DNA of 64,000 nt from Candidatus Altimarinota bacterium (GCA_026988025.1 JALSMB010000054.1:1-64000), one strand, 5' to 3'. Shown: positions 50,668-62,185, counted from the first letter of the stretch. Program-made: numbers and translations. Notes: generated from the sequence alone by a model not told the origin.

Positions 50668-52011
50668 ATGAAAAAAATTAAAAATTGAGATTCATTAGTA
50701 TGAGTAATAATAGGAGTTTTTATTTTATCAGTTGCATTAATTTGAATAATAAATGTTTTATGATTTAGTAAAAATACATTAGTAACATATAACAATTCAG
50801 TTAATAAATATATAATAGAATCAAATATAGAAAACATAGTTAAAAAACTATGAAATGCTACAATTGATGATAATAATGTATTTTATCTTTCAAAAGACAC
50901 AGTAAATAAAGAGTTTAGCTATTTAACATGAACAACTAACGAATCATATAAATATATAGATAAATTTATAAAAAAAGTAGATCCAGTACAAAATATATGA
51001 AAAACATATAAAGTAGAGCTAAATAAAAAAATAGATATTCTTAAACATGTAATATATCCACCAGAAATAGAAAATATAGTATATCAATATGATGCTACAA
51101 ATATAGATTGATCATATAATTCAACTTTTTTAAACGATTGAGATAAAATATCAGTATGGAAAGATGTTTCTTGAAATTGATTAGATGCTACACAAACTGA
51201 TTCTAATAAATATCCTGAATTTGAAAAACGTTGAATTGCAGAATTACCAGTTGTAAAATTTTTATGAACAAGTAATACTAACTGAAGTATATTATATCCA
51301 AATAATGATAATAATAATGTTTTAATCAATAATGATGATGTCTGTAGTAATCAATTTACCTTTATGGAAAAATCATTTGCTATTGTTTTTAAAACATGAT
51401 TTGATATAACTAGAGATCAATTTATTTATGAACAATGAGGACAAGCAACATGATATAGTTTTTCAATACATAATTGAGAACTTCGGGCCTGAATACTAAA
51501 TAAAGCTTATGTATGACCATATAGTTGTTTTGATGATAGCTCACAAGAACGGGATAATTGACATAAATTTAAATCAGTAAAATTTACTGATTTAAAACCT
51601 GATACATATTATTTTATAACTATTATTCAAGATAGTACACATGAAATTTCACCATGAGTAGAAGATGATGTAAACAATAAGCTAAAAATATATTTAAATT
51701 GAGTACTTATATCTACAACAAATCATGTAGATCCTCAACCAGAACATTGGAAAGGTGCATTATGATGAGTTAATGAACGGAGTGTAAGACCTTGGGATGA
51801 AACAACTGTAAAAAATTGAGATTGACAATGATGATGTGATAATCAATGTTTATTCTTTGATGGTTGAATTTGAGAACTTATTTCTTGGAATCATGCATTA
51901 ACAAATAATGAAATAAGATGAATACAAAATTATTTTAAAGAAAAATGGTTAGGTGCTACTTCAAATATAAAATATCATAGAGTTAGTAGTAGTGTTAAAA
52001 AAGTAAATTAA
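50668..52011 (+). CDS. Pilin-like protein with LamG/concanavalin-like C-terminal domain
   Basis: 447 aa: MKKIKNGDSLVGVIIGVFILSVALIGIINVLGFSKNTL; 'YDATNIDGSYNSTFLNDGDKISVWKDVSGNGLDATQ...FMEKSFAIVFKTGFDITRDQFIYEQGGQATGYSFSIHNGELRAG...GIGELISWNHALTNNEIRGIQNYFKEKW'. Confidence 0.75.
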
Positions 52012-52028
52012 TAATCTAAAAACAAAAA

Positions 52029-52814
52029 ATGAAAAATTTAAAAGCATTTACATTTGTGGAACTAATAGTTGTTGTAACAATATTAGCAATACTATCAGCT
52101 ATATGATTTAGTTCATATATTTCTTCATTATCTGACACTAGAGATTCACAAAGAAAATCAGATTTAACACAAGTTTCTTCTGCATTAAAAATATATAAAC
52201 AAAAAAGATGATATTATTCTTTCCCGTGAGCATATTTTAATATACAATATGATTGAAACACTGTTGCATATCAATGAAAATTAAATAAAAATGTTCGTTT
52301 AAATAGTTTAGATAAATTACCTTATGATCCAGAAACTAAATTATCATATACATATTGAGTTACTAATAATAAACAAGAATTTGAACTAGCATCTGTTTTA
52401 GAAAATTGAGATATTCCTATATCTTTTACAGTCTGAAACTATAAAAGTGTAAGTAAAAATGTTCTACCTACTATATTATTAGCTAGTGATCAAGTTTCTT
52501 GATCTAATGTAGAAATAAAAATATGAACAGTAGACTGAGACGTAAATAGAAAATTATTTATATATGATAAACAATCTGAAAATTTAGCATATACTTTTGA
52601 TGAACCATTTCCTCCTTACTCTAGTTGAACTGGTTTTCAAGACCTTCTTGATTACGTAGAAAATAATGATATATATTGGCAAAATACAGATTTTAGAAAT
52701 TGTATAGAAATACAGGAATGATGAAAAGCTTTAATTCCTTTTACAGCTACTGCTTTTGAATATCAAATCATTACTGATACATGAGCTTTAACAAATACAT
52801 GATGTACATTATAA
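52029..52814 (+). CDS. Type IV pilin-like / pseudopilin protein
   Basis: 261 aa: MKNLKAFTFVELIVVVTILAILSAIGFSSYISSLSDTRDSQRKSDLTQVSSALKIYKQKRGYY. Confidence 0.85.
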
Positions 52815-52855
52815 AAAAATAAGTTTAGATTTATAAATCTAAACTTATTTTTTTA
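52814..52855 (+). terminator. Terminator
   Basis: aaaaaataagtttagatttataaatctaaacttattttttta. Confidence 0.8.
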
Positions 52856-54176
52856 TGTATTTAATTATATCATCTATATTAACTTCAGTTTGTGTTCAAC
52901 TTTTTAAATCTTTTATTTGAACTATAGATTCTTTTATTTCATCTTCTCAATAAATAATTACAAAAGGTATTTTTTTATTATCTGCATATTTTATTTGTTT
53001 TGCAAATTTAACATTGCTATCTAAATATATTTCAGAATTTATTCAATTAGCTCTTAATTTTTTTATTAATTCTAAATTTTCTTTTAATATATTATCTCAT
53101 AAATTTAATAAAAGTACTTTAGAAATTGTTTTAGTATTTATTTTTAATAAATCTAATTGATTTAAAACAGCTAATAATCTAGATAATCATATACTTCATC
53201 AAACACCTGGGAAATTATTTTTAGAAAAATGGCTACACAAATCATCATATCTACCTCATGAACTAATACTTCACATAGATTCAGAGCCAGAAATAAATGT
53301 TTCAAAAACTAATCCAGTATAATAATTTAACCCTCTGGAAATAGTAGGATTTATTATTAAATTTTGTTTATTAACTCATAAATTAATTAAATTTTCATAA
53401 ACATATTTTAATTCTTCTAATCATTCCTTTAACAAACTGTTAACAATTCAATCAAAAAAGTTAAAAACTTCTTCTATATTTTGAACCCTTTTTTCAGAAA
53501 AATCAATCATTTCAAATATAGAATCAATTTGCACTCATCATAAATTTATTCACTCAAACATAGAAACTAATTTTTCTCTATTTACCTTATCTTTTTTATC
53601 TATTATTCATATAGTTTCAACAATATTTTCTATATCTAAACTTTCCAAAAATCCAGATAATAATTTTTTATTATTTATATTTATAATAAAATTTCAAAAA
53701 TCTAATTCTTTTAGTGAATTATAAATAGTTGATAATATTTCTACATCAGCAAAAAGTGGTAATTTACCATTTCATATAATATCAATATCTGCTTGATAAA
53801 ACTCTCTATATCTACCCTTTTGTGGCCTTTCTCATCTATAAACTCTAGCTATTTGTTGTCTCTTAAACGGGAAACTTATTTCTCATTCATATTTTCATAT
53901 ATATCTAGCAAGAGGAACTGTTAAATCAAAACGTAATCACATTTCAAAATTTGTTTTATCTTCTCATTCTGCCTTGAGTCTTTTAATTCAATATATTTCA
54001 TTATCATCAGCTCATTTTGAAGTAAGTACCTCTACTCTTTCTACATTTGGAGTATCAAGTGGAGTAAACCCAGAAAGTGAATAATTTTTTCTAATTATTT
54101 CCTTAAAATTTTCTTCTATTAATTGATATTCTGGTAATTTATCTTCAAATCCTGAAATTCATTTTATATTTATCAT
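52845..54176 (-). CDS. hisS: Histidyl-tRNA synthetase
   Basis: 443 aa: MINIKGISGFEDKLPEYQLIEENFKEIIRKNYSLSGFTPLDTPNVE...LRFDLTVPLARYI...[34 protein letters not shown]...ISRGLNYYTGLVFE...ISSGGRYDDL. Confidence 0.95.
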
Positions 54177-54312
54177 ACTTTTTATTATATTTTTTATAGT
54201 AAATTATGGCTTAAGATTACTAATTATAGAATAAAAATCAAATATTTGATTTATTTTTTAAAATGTAATACAATAACCTATATAAGTTTAAATTAATAAA
54301 ATAATATTAATA

Positions 54313-55176
54313 ATGAATCCAAACGAAATAAATCTATCATCAATATCTAATAAAAGTAATATTAAGATTAGAGATAGAGATGAATATATCATTTCTATCT
54401 CTAATATATCATTAGAAGAGTTACAACAAATAGATGATGAAAAATATAACAAAATAATAGAGGTAATTGAAGAAACATTAAAAACTAAAAAAGAACATAA
54501 AGTATCTTCAAATACAAAAGGAGAAGAAATAAATAATAAAAAAAATGTAAAACCATTAATAAATACAGATGCATTAATCACAAGCAATACTGTTGATAAA
54601 ACAAAAGAGGAAGTAGAAGAAACAGAAATAAAATTAGAAGAAAAAATAGAAATAAAAGGTGAAGATTGAGAATTATTTTCTAATTATAAATCTGAATTTA
54701 AAACTGAAGAAAGTGATTTTTTCAAAGAATTAAGAGAAAAAAGAAAAAAAATAAAAGCAAGATTAAGAATGCCTAAAACTAGAACATCTATTATTATATG
54801 AATCCCTTTATTGGCAATTATTGCAGTTGCTAGTTTATTTATAATAGATCCAGATAATAATTCATATAGTATATATAAAGCAAATATATTAAATATTAAA
54901 AATAAGTATATAAATAAAAAGGTAGAATCTACTATTACTAAAGAAACAATAGAAATAGATAGTTATTTTTTCAGAATAACAAAAGAAATAACAAATAAAA
55001 AAACAATTTATAAATATAAATGAAAAGTTTTCACATCCAGAACAGATTTAAATATATATTTAAATAAAGAAGTAAAAATAAAAAATGATAAATTAAAAAC
55101 TTTAACAGGTTCAGCATTAAAAGAATACAAGCAAGAAATAATAAGAGAAGCTCTAAAACAAAAGTATGAAAATTAA
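54313..55176 (+). CDS. Hypothetical membrane protein upstream of pilB (acidic N-terminus, one TM)
   Basis: 287 aa: Glu/Lys-rich N-term; TM 'TSIIIGIPLLAIIAVASLFII'; the track shows two pieces. Confidence 0.7.
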
Positions 55177-55310
55177 AAAAATATCTAATAAATTTAGATA
55201 TTTTTTTAATTTTTGGATAAAACACCTATTTTAATATAAGTCAAGCTATAATATTTAACATTAAAGATTTTATATAGTAAAATATTAGTAATATAAAATA
55301 TCACCAATAA

Positions 55311-56534
55311 ATGGAAGAAGAGAAAAATATAGATGAAATGAAAATTAAAAAAGATATCTGAGATGTAGTTAGCTACATAGACAGTATTTTTAAGGATTCA
55401 ATAGATATAGGTGCGTCAGATATACATATAGAACCTAATGAACATTTTTTATTAATAAGATTTCGTAAAGATGGTGATTTTTTATTACATGACAAGGTAA
55501 ATAGAGAAAATATAAGTTGAATAATAACTAGACTAAAAGTATTAGCAAAAATAAAGATTGATGAAAATAAAAAACCTCAAGATGGTAAAATAGTATATCA
55601 TTACGAAAAAGAAAATAAAAATATTGATGTCAGATTATCTACTCTACCTACTAGTTACTGAGAAAAAGTAGTAATGAGAATACTTAAACAAGACGATAAC
55701 CTAACTAGTATTGAAGCTCTATGACTTATAGATGTAAATCTAGAAAAAGTAAGAGAAACTCTTAAAAGTAGTTATTGAATAATATTAGTAGCATGACCGA
55801 CAGGTTCATGAAAATCAACTACACTATTTTGAGTATTAAAAAACTTTAATCCATTAAAATATAATATATCAACTCTAGAAGATCCAATAGAATATGATAT
55901 AGAATATGTAAATCAATCACAGGTAAAACCTGAAATATGATACACTTTTTCAAGTTGACTTAGAAGTTTGGTAAGACAAGATCCTGATATTATAATGGTA
56001 TGAGAAATAAGAGATCAGGAAACAGCAGTACTTGCAGTAGAAGCCGCACTTACATGACATTTGGTTTTATCAACAATACATACAAATTCAGCAGCCTGAA
56101 CAGTACAAAGACTTATTAATATGGGAGTAGAACCATTTTTATTAGCATCAGCTATGAAAATGGTAATATCTCAAAGATTATGAAAAAAAATATGTACATC
56201 TTGTAAAGAAAAACATACATTAAAGGATTCTGAAAAAATAAAAGTAAAAGATATTTTATGACCAATAGTTTGAGTAGATAAAATAGACTCTATAACATTT
56301 TATCATTGAAAATGATGTGAAAAATGTTGAAACTCTTGATATAAATGAAGATTATGATTTCATGAAGTTTTACAAGTTTGAGATTGGCTTGAACCATTAA
56401 TATTAAAAAAAGATAGTGCAAATAATATGAAAAAATTAGCAATTGAACATGGTATGATAACTATGACTCAAGATGCATTATTAAAAGCAGTAGTATGAAA
56501 TACAACTGTAGAAGAAGCATTAAAAACTATATAA
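55311..56534 (+). CDS. pilB: Type IV pilus assembly ATPase PilB/GspE
   Basis: 407 aa: 'GASDIHIEPNEHFLLIRFRKDGDF...GIILVAGPTGSGKSTTLFGVLKNFNP...ISTLEDPIEYDI...[51 protein letters not shown]...CTSCKEK...CEKCGNSGYKGRLGFHEVL'. Confidence 0.95.
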
Positions 56535-56557
56535 AAATAATAATTAAAATAAAAAAT

Positions 56558-58468
56558 ATGTTTGGTTTATTTAAAAAGAAAAAAGTAGATAATAATAGTA
56601 TAGAAGCATTTGATAGCGCAATTGAAGCTATTGAAATTTTTATGTCGCTTTCTGAATGGACTAAAGCAAATAAAGCCTTAGATGAAATAGAATCAAAAGA
56701 AAGAGAATCACTTGAATATATTATTGATAAATTATCTAAAAAATTAGATAATGAATGAATAAATCAAAGAGAAATTGAAAAACTTAAAAATATTTTTAAG
56801 AAGAAAGAACTAGAAATAAAAAAACTTAGAGCAAAACTAGAAGATGAAGAAAGAAAATATAATAAAAATATAGATAATGAAAGGTTTAAATTAAGATTTG
56901 AAAAAATAAGAGAAGAAATAGATTCTCTAACATGAAGTAAGGAAGTTGATGCTGCTTTATCTATATTAAAAAAATTCTTAGAAGAAAATGCTGATAATGC
57001 ATTAGTAGTAAAATTTTATAATTCTGAAAAGAAAAAAGTATTAAAAGTTAAAGAAAAAGTAGATAAAGAAAAAGAAGACAAAGTTAAAAAGGATGCAGAG
57101 TCAGAAGCTATGAGTTTAATATGAAAAACTGTAAATATAGATAATGATAAAAAAGAAGATAAGAATGATAAAAAAGAAATATGATTTTTTGAAAAATTAA
57201 AATCTAAATTACAATTTGCAAAAAATATAAAAGAAAGAATTGAAAGAAAAAAATTATTAGATGAAATAAATTTATTAATAGAAGAAGATTCAAAAATTAA
57301 AAATGAAATTGCATCTAAAAAACTAGCTACAATACATAAAACTCTAACTAAAGATATATCTGATGAGTTACAATGATATGAATTATTCTGAAAAATCTTA
57401 TCAGCAGATAAAATTTCATGAGATACTTTCTGATTTAAAGAACAAGATGATAAATACAACTTTTTCATATGAGATGCAACTTGAAATGGACTTAGAGCTT
57501 GATTCATAATAACTATACTAAATAGATTATTTAATAAATTTTCAAAATGAAGTAATATTTCAGAATTAACATATGAAATTAACAATTGATTAAAACAAGA
57601 TTTAAAATCAAGAAATTTTATTACATGAGTATTTTTTGAGATTTTTAAAGACAATGTATCAAAAATAAACTTTGTTTCTATGGGACATGTACCAGTTTAT
57701 ATTTTCAGAAAAGAAACTGGTAAAGCAGAAAAAGTCATAGCATGAGGTCTAGCTGCAGGTATTAGATTAATTAAACATCCAGCCGATATAAAAGTAAAAG
57801 AATTAAATCTAGAAGACTGAGATATACTTTTAACATATAGTGATTGAATAGTTGAAAATAAAAATAGTAAATGAGAGATGTATGGTTTTGATAGATTAGA
57901 AAAAGCATTTACAGAAATATCAAAATCTGCAACAGATATTTCAAAAATATATGATTATATAATAAATGATATAAAAAAATTTAAATGATCAGAATTATTT
58001 GATGATGATGCAAGTACAATAATTATTAAAAGAGACAGGAAAAAAGATATAGTTGATACATGATCTGATTACTTAATTAAAATTCAATGAAAAGAATGAT
58101 TAAATAATAATGAAATCAGAAAATTGAAATGAAAAAGTATTGAAGATATAGAAAAAGAATTAGTTGTATTAAAAAAACAAAAAGAAACAGATAGAATAAT
58201 TAAAATCTTAGAATGATATTATTATACATGAGAAATATTAAGATTAAAACAAGAATCTATTAGATATATAAAGGAATGATTTATAGATAAAAAAATAAAT
58301 GCTTTCCTTAAAAAAGCAATTGATAATGAAAAAGCCTATAAAATAAAGCAAAAAAATTCAAGAGCCAAAAATAAATATGAAATATTAGAGGAATTACTTA
58401 AAAAATGAGATTATGATACTGTTATAAATGAAGCAGAAAAAATAATTTCAAGTGATTGAGAAATCTAA
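56558..58468 (+). CDS. SpoIIE/PP2C-type phosphatase with coiled-coil N-terminus
   Basis: 636 aa: 'DKYNFFIGDATGNGLRAGFIITIL', 'INFVSMGHVPVYIFR', 'LEDGDILLTYSDGIVENKNSKGEMYGFDRLEKAF', 'FDDDASTIIIKR'; first annotated ORF (56495) is an N-terminal fragment. Confidence 0.85.
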
Positions 58469-58490
58469 AATAATTAATAAAAAAATAAAA

Positions 58491-59708
58491 ATGCTATTTT
58501 GAAAAAAATTCTATGATCAATACTGAAATTTTAACAATGAAAAATTTGTTACTATTTTAGCGAAAGCAAGAAAAGCAAAAAGAAATAAACAAAGCAGAGC
58601 TTCAGGTAATAAAAATATAGAAATTACCTTATTTGAAAGTGTTTCAAAAGTAGAAGTATGGCAGTTTATTAATAAATTTGCGATTTTTGTAAATTCATGA
58701 ATTGATATTAAATGAGCTTTATGAATCATTGTTAAGCAAATTAAAAATCCTTTACTTTTAAGGATTGTTACAGAAATGAAAGAGAATATTAATCATGGTG
58801 TAAGTATTAGTGAAACAATGGCTCAATACCCAAATGTTTTTGATACACTTACTATATCACTTGCTTGAGTATGAGAAAAAACATGACAATTAGGTAAAAT
58901 ATTATTAGAGCTAGATCAAACTATGCTTGAAAATATAGAACTAAAATGAAAAGTTAAATGAGCAATGATATATCCTATGATATTAATGTGATTAACAATT
59001 GTTATGGTAGTTTGAATGATGGTATTTATTGTTCCTAGAATTACTGAATCATTTAAAAAAGCTTGAAGTGATTTACCTGCACTAACACAAAAAGTTGTAG
59101 ATATCTCAGAATTTTTTATAAATGACTACATGACTGTAATTTGAGGTATTATAGCAGTTATTCTATTCTTTAAATGAATTAATAGAACATATACTTGAAG
59201 AATGCTTTTAGCAAAATTATGAACAAAACTACCAATATTTTGATATGTAGTTAAAACTTCAAATATAGTATATTTCATCAAATCATTTACTATTCTTCTT
59301 GATTCATGAGTTTTATTACTTGAATCATTAAAGACAGCTAGTAATGTAGTACCGAATCTAGCATATAAAAAAGAATTAATTAGAATTAAAAATGAGGTAG
59401 AAGTATGATTAACTATATCTAAATCTCTATGATTAAATCTAGATTATGAAGCTTCTGTTTATCTAAATCCTTTATTTCCAGAGGAATTTGCATATGTAGT
59501 TAGTACATGAGAAGAAACTTGAAGTTTATCAGACTCATTAAAAAAAGTATGAAAAAACTACAATTCAGAGCTTAAAAGATATATCTGAAATATGTCAGGT
59601 ATGATGGAGCCAATCATTATCGTAATTGTATGAGCCATAGTTGGTACGATTATCATTGCCATAATGCTTCCCTTCTTTGCTATGGGTGAAGTTGCAAAAA
59701 ATCTATAA
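58491..59708 (+). CDS. pilC: Type IV pilus inner-membrane protein PilC/GspF (second copy)
   Basis: 405 aa: 'VEVWQFINKFAIFVNSGIDIKGALGIIVKQIKNP...GVGEKTGQLGKILLEL...YPMILMGLTIVMVVGMMVFIVPRI...MSGMMEPIIIVIVGAIVGTIIIAIMLPFF'. Confidence 0.93.
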
Positions 59709-59739
59709 AAAACAACATTTTTGAAATGTTGTTTTTTTA
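59707..59739 (+). terminator. Terminator
   Basis: aaaaacaacatttttgaaatgttgttttttt. Confidence 0.75.
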
Positions 59740-59841
59740 TTTATATAATTGAGAATGCGTTCATATTTTTTTAAATTCAACAAATTCATAATTTCAATCT
59801 ATATATTCTTTAAAAATTGCTCTATAATCTCATGTAATATT
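59737..59841 (-). pseudogene. C-terminal fossil of a RelE/YafQ-type toxin
   Basis: Minus-strand code-25 frame: FNITGDYRAIFKEYIDGNYEFVEFKKIGTHSQLYK* with no start or N-terminal half; (D/E)YR and (G)THSxLY are the conserved C-terminal elements of RelE-superfamily toxins. Confidence 0.55.
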
Positions 59842-60097
59842 AAATTAATTGTAGTATACTTATATCATTAAATAATCAAAATCTTATACACAAAATATAC
59901 TACTTTAACAAACAAGCACTTTACAAAAAAAAATAAATATCTTTAATAATATATAAAAGATAATATATATTTTTAGTCTATTAAAAATATATATTAATCT
60001 TTGCTATTTAACTACAAATCATATAGAATACATAAGTCTAAAAAAAGACATTAATTTTAAAAATTATTTTGTATTTATTTCCTAATCATATATAAAC

Positions 60098-60670
60098 ATG
60101 AGAAATACAAAAAAACAAGCATTTACGTTAGTAGAGCTTATCGTTGTTATTACTATCCTAGCTATTTTAGGTACAATTGCATTTATATCTCTACAAGGGT
60201 ATTCACAAGATGCTAAAAACTCTAAAGTAACTTCTGATTTATGAACATTAGCATCAGCTATTGAAATATCTAATACTAAATGAGATACTACTATAAAATC
60301 TATTTTAGATGATGGTAAAAATACTGCTGTTAAATTAACAAATGGTACATTTGGTTCTGGTTTAACTATTACAGATTGAACTAATGCTTGAATTGGTTGA
60401 GTTCAATTTTCAAACTTAAATCAAAATGGTGCTGATTTTAAAGACAGCTCTGTTCCAGCTAGAGATTATGTTTATGCTTATGCATCTTCATGATCAGTTG
60501 CTTATTATCAAATAGCATGAGAAATTAAAACTTCTGCTGGTGATCCTAAAGTATTAGTAAAAGGTAACTATGTTCAAAAAGTTACAAGTGATGTAACTTG
60601 ATTAGTTGCTCAAAGTGGTTCTACTACAGGGTTAACTAATGATATTGCTGCACAAATTAATAATTATTAA
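60098..60670 (+). CDS. Major type IV pilin-like protein
   Basis: 190 aa: MRNTKKQAFTLVELIVVITILAILGTIAFISLQGYSQDAKNSKVTSDLGTLASAIEISNTKGDTTIKSIL...; prepilin motif, C-terminal AQINNY. Confidence 0.88.
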
Positions 60671-60677
60671 TTATATT

Positions 60678-60766
60678 AAAAAAGATGATTTAAAAATCAT
60701 CTTTTTTTTGTGATTATTTTTTCTTAGTTTTATTATTTTTGCATTAAAGTGCAATTTATATATAAT
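60678..60766 (+). repeat. Terminator+promoter repeat unit, copy A
   Basis: aaaaaagatgatttaaaaatcatctttttttt...ttcttagttttattatttttgcattaaagtgcaatttatatataat; TTGCAT (60739-60744), 16 bp, TATAAT (60761-60766). Confidence 0.85.
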
Positions 60767-60797
60767 ACAATTATCTTAATATTAACAAAATATTATT

Positions 60798-61004
60798 ATG
60801 AACACATCAGTTATAAATAATATAAATACAGAAAAAAAAGTAGATATAATTTTTTCATATCTATTTTCTGATGATAAAATAGAAGAAGAACAATTTTTTT
60901 GGAATAATTTAAAAAAAGAGGAGATTTCTAGATTAGAAAAAATTAATAAAAATGATGAAACTTTTGATTTTAATAATTTAAAATCGGAAATTTTATGAAA
61001 ATAA
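60798..61004 (+). CDS. Putative antitoxin of RelE/ParE-type pair
   Basis: 68 aa: MNTSVINNINTEKKVDIIFSYLFSDDKIEEEQFFWNNLKKEEISRLEKINKNDETFDFNNLKSEILGK; overlaps the downstream toxin ATG. Confidence 0.65.
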
Positions 61005-61258
61005 TTTATACAAAAACATTTAAAAAATCATTGTTAAAATTGGATAAAAATATCCAAATTAGAATTATTGAAAAATTAGAATTATTTTATAAAATTGAAG
61101 ATAGTATTTATGATTTAAATTTAGATATTAAAAAACTTCAACCTAAAGAAAAATGAATTTTTAGATTTAGGGTTGGTAAATATAGAATTTTATTTATGTA
61201 TTTTAATTGAATTATAAAAATTCTTGATGTAGATAATAGAGATTCTATTTATATGTAA
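60995..61258 (+). CDS. RelE/ParE-superfamily toxin
   Basis: 87 aa: MKIIYTKTFKKSLLKLDKNIQIRIIEKLELFYKIEDSIYDLNLDIKKLQPKEKGIFRFRVGKYRILFMYFNGIIKILDVDNRDSIYM. Confidence 0.85.
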
Positions 61259-61292
61259 AAAAACACAGAAATAGAAAATTTATTAAAAACTA

Positions 61293-61380
61293 AAAAGATG
61301 ATTTAAAAATCATCTTTTTTTTGTGGTTATTTTTTCTTGGTTTTATTATTTTTGCATTAAAGTATAATTTATATATAATT
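61293..61380 (+). repeat. Terminator+promoter repeat unit, copy B
   Basis: aaaaagatgatttaaaaatcatcttttttttgtggttattttttcttggttttattatttttgcattaaagtataatttatatataat. Confidence 0.85.
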
Positions 61381-61407
61381 TAAGTATTAATAATTAATTT
61401 TATAATT

Positions 61408-61707
61408 ATGGAAGTAAAAGATTTTTTAAATTTACCTATATTATTAGAACAAGATGAAGACTGAGTTTGGGTTGCTGAATCCCCTATTTTTGATTGATTT
61501 TTTACTCAAGGTCATGACTTAGAAGAATTACAAGATAATTTACAAGATATATCAAATATGTATTTTGATATGATAAAAGATTGAGAAAAACCTTTTAAAT
61601 CATCTAAACTTATAAATCTAACTTATAATAAAAATGGTAAAATTACCAATAATATCAGCAAAGAACTTAATAAAAATATTGAAGAAAAAATGATACATAT
61701 TAACTAG
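61408..61707 (+). CDS. hicB: HicB-family antitoxin
   Basis: 99 aa: MEVKDFLNLPILLEQDEDGVWVAESPIFDGFFTQGHDLEELQDNLQDISNMYFDMIKDGEKPFKSSK... Confidence 0.85.
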
Positions 61708-61867
61708 AACATCATGAAGTCATCATCAATATGTTTTTGAAGATAAAACAGTAACTATACCAGTACATAACTGAAAAGATATTTGAAGATGATTATTAAG
61801 AGCTATACTTAAACAATCTTGAATATCACATGAAGATTTTTTAAAAGAATTATGAATTAATAATTAA
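61634..61867 (+). CDS. hicA: HicA-family toxin
   Basis: 77 aa: MVKLPIISAKNLIKILKKKGYILTRTSGSHHQYVFEDKTVTIPVHNGKDIGRGLLRAILKQSGISHEDFLKELGINN; GSHH..Y and TIPVHNGKDIGRG signatures. Confidence 0.92.
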
Positions 61868-61955
61868 AAAAGATGATTTAAAAATCATCTTTTTTTATGT
61901 TTGTTTTTTCTTAGTTTTATTATTTTTGCATTAAAATACAATTTATATATAATTT
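61866..61955 (+). repeat. Terminator+promoter repeat unit, copy C
   Basis: aaaaaagatgatttaaaaatcatctttttttatgtttgttttttcttagttttattatttttgcattaaaatacaatttatatataat. Confidence 0.85.
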
Positions 61956-61981
61956 AGTTATTAATAATTAATTTTATAATT

Positions 61982-62185
61982 ATGACAAATATAAAAATAA
62001 CATTTGATGAAGAGACAGGTTATTATGATGCTATACTTTTGGAGAAGTGAATTGCTACTCAAGGAAAAACATTAGACGAAGTAGTTAAAAATATTTGAGA
62101 AGCTTTTTCATTATCAAGAGAAAGTAACTTTTCATTAAACAATTTTAATATTTCTTTTAATGAAAATAATCATGTGAATATTTAA
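61982..62185 (+). CDS. HicB-like antitoxin (short)
   Basis: 67 aa: MTNIKITFDEETGYYDAILLEKGIATQGKTLDEVVKNIGEAFSLSRESNFSLNNFNISFNENNHVNI. Confidence 0.75.

Noticed and set aside
54288-54587. 99-aa minus-strand ORF
   Set aside because: Antisense to the acidic-N-terminus protein at 54313-55176.
57016-57654. 212-aa minus-strand ORF (longest in supplied track)
   Set aside because: Antisense to the PP2C-type phosphatase, whose motifs are clear on the plus strand; it exists only because that gene uses few rc-stop triplets in this frame.
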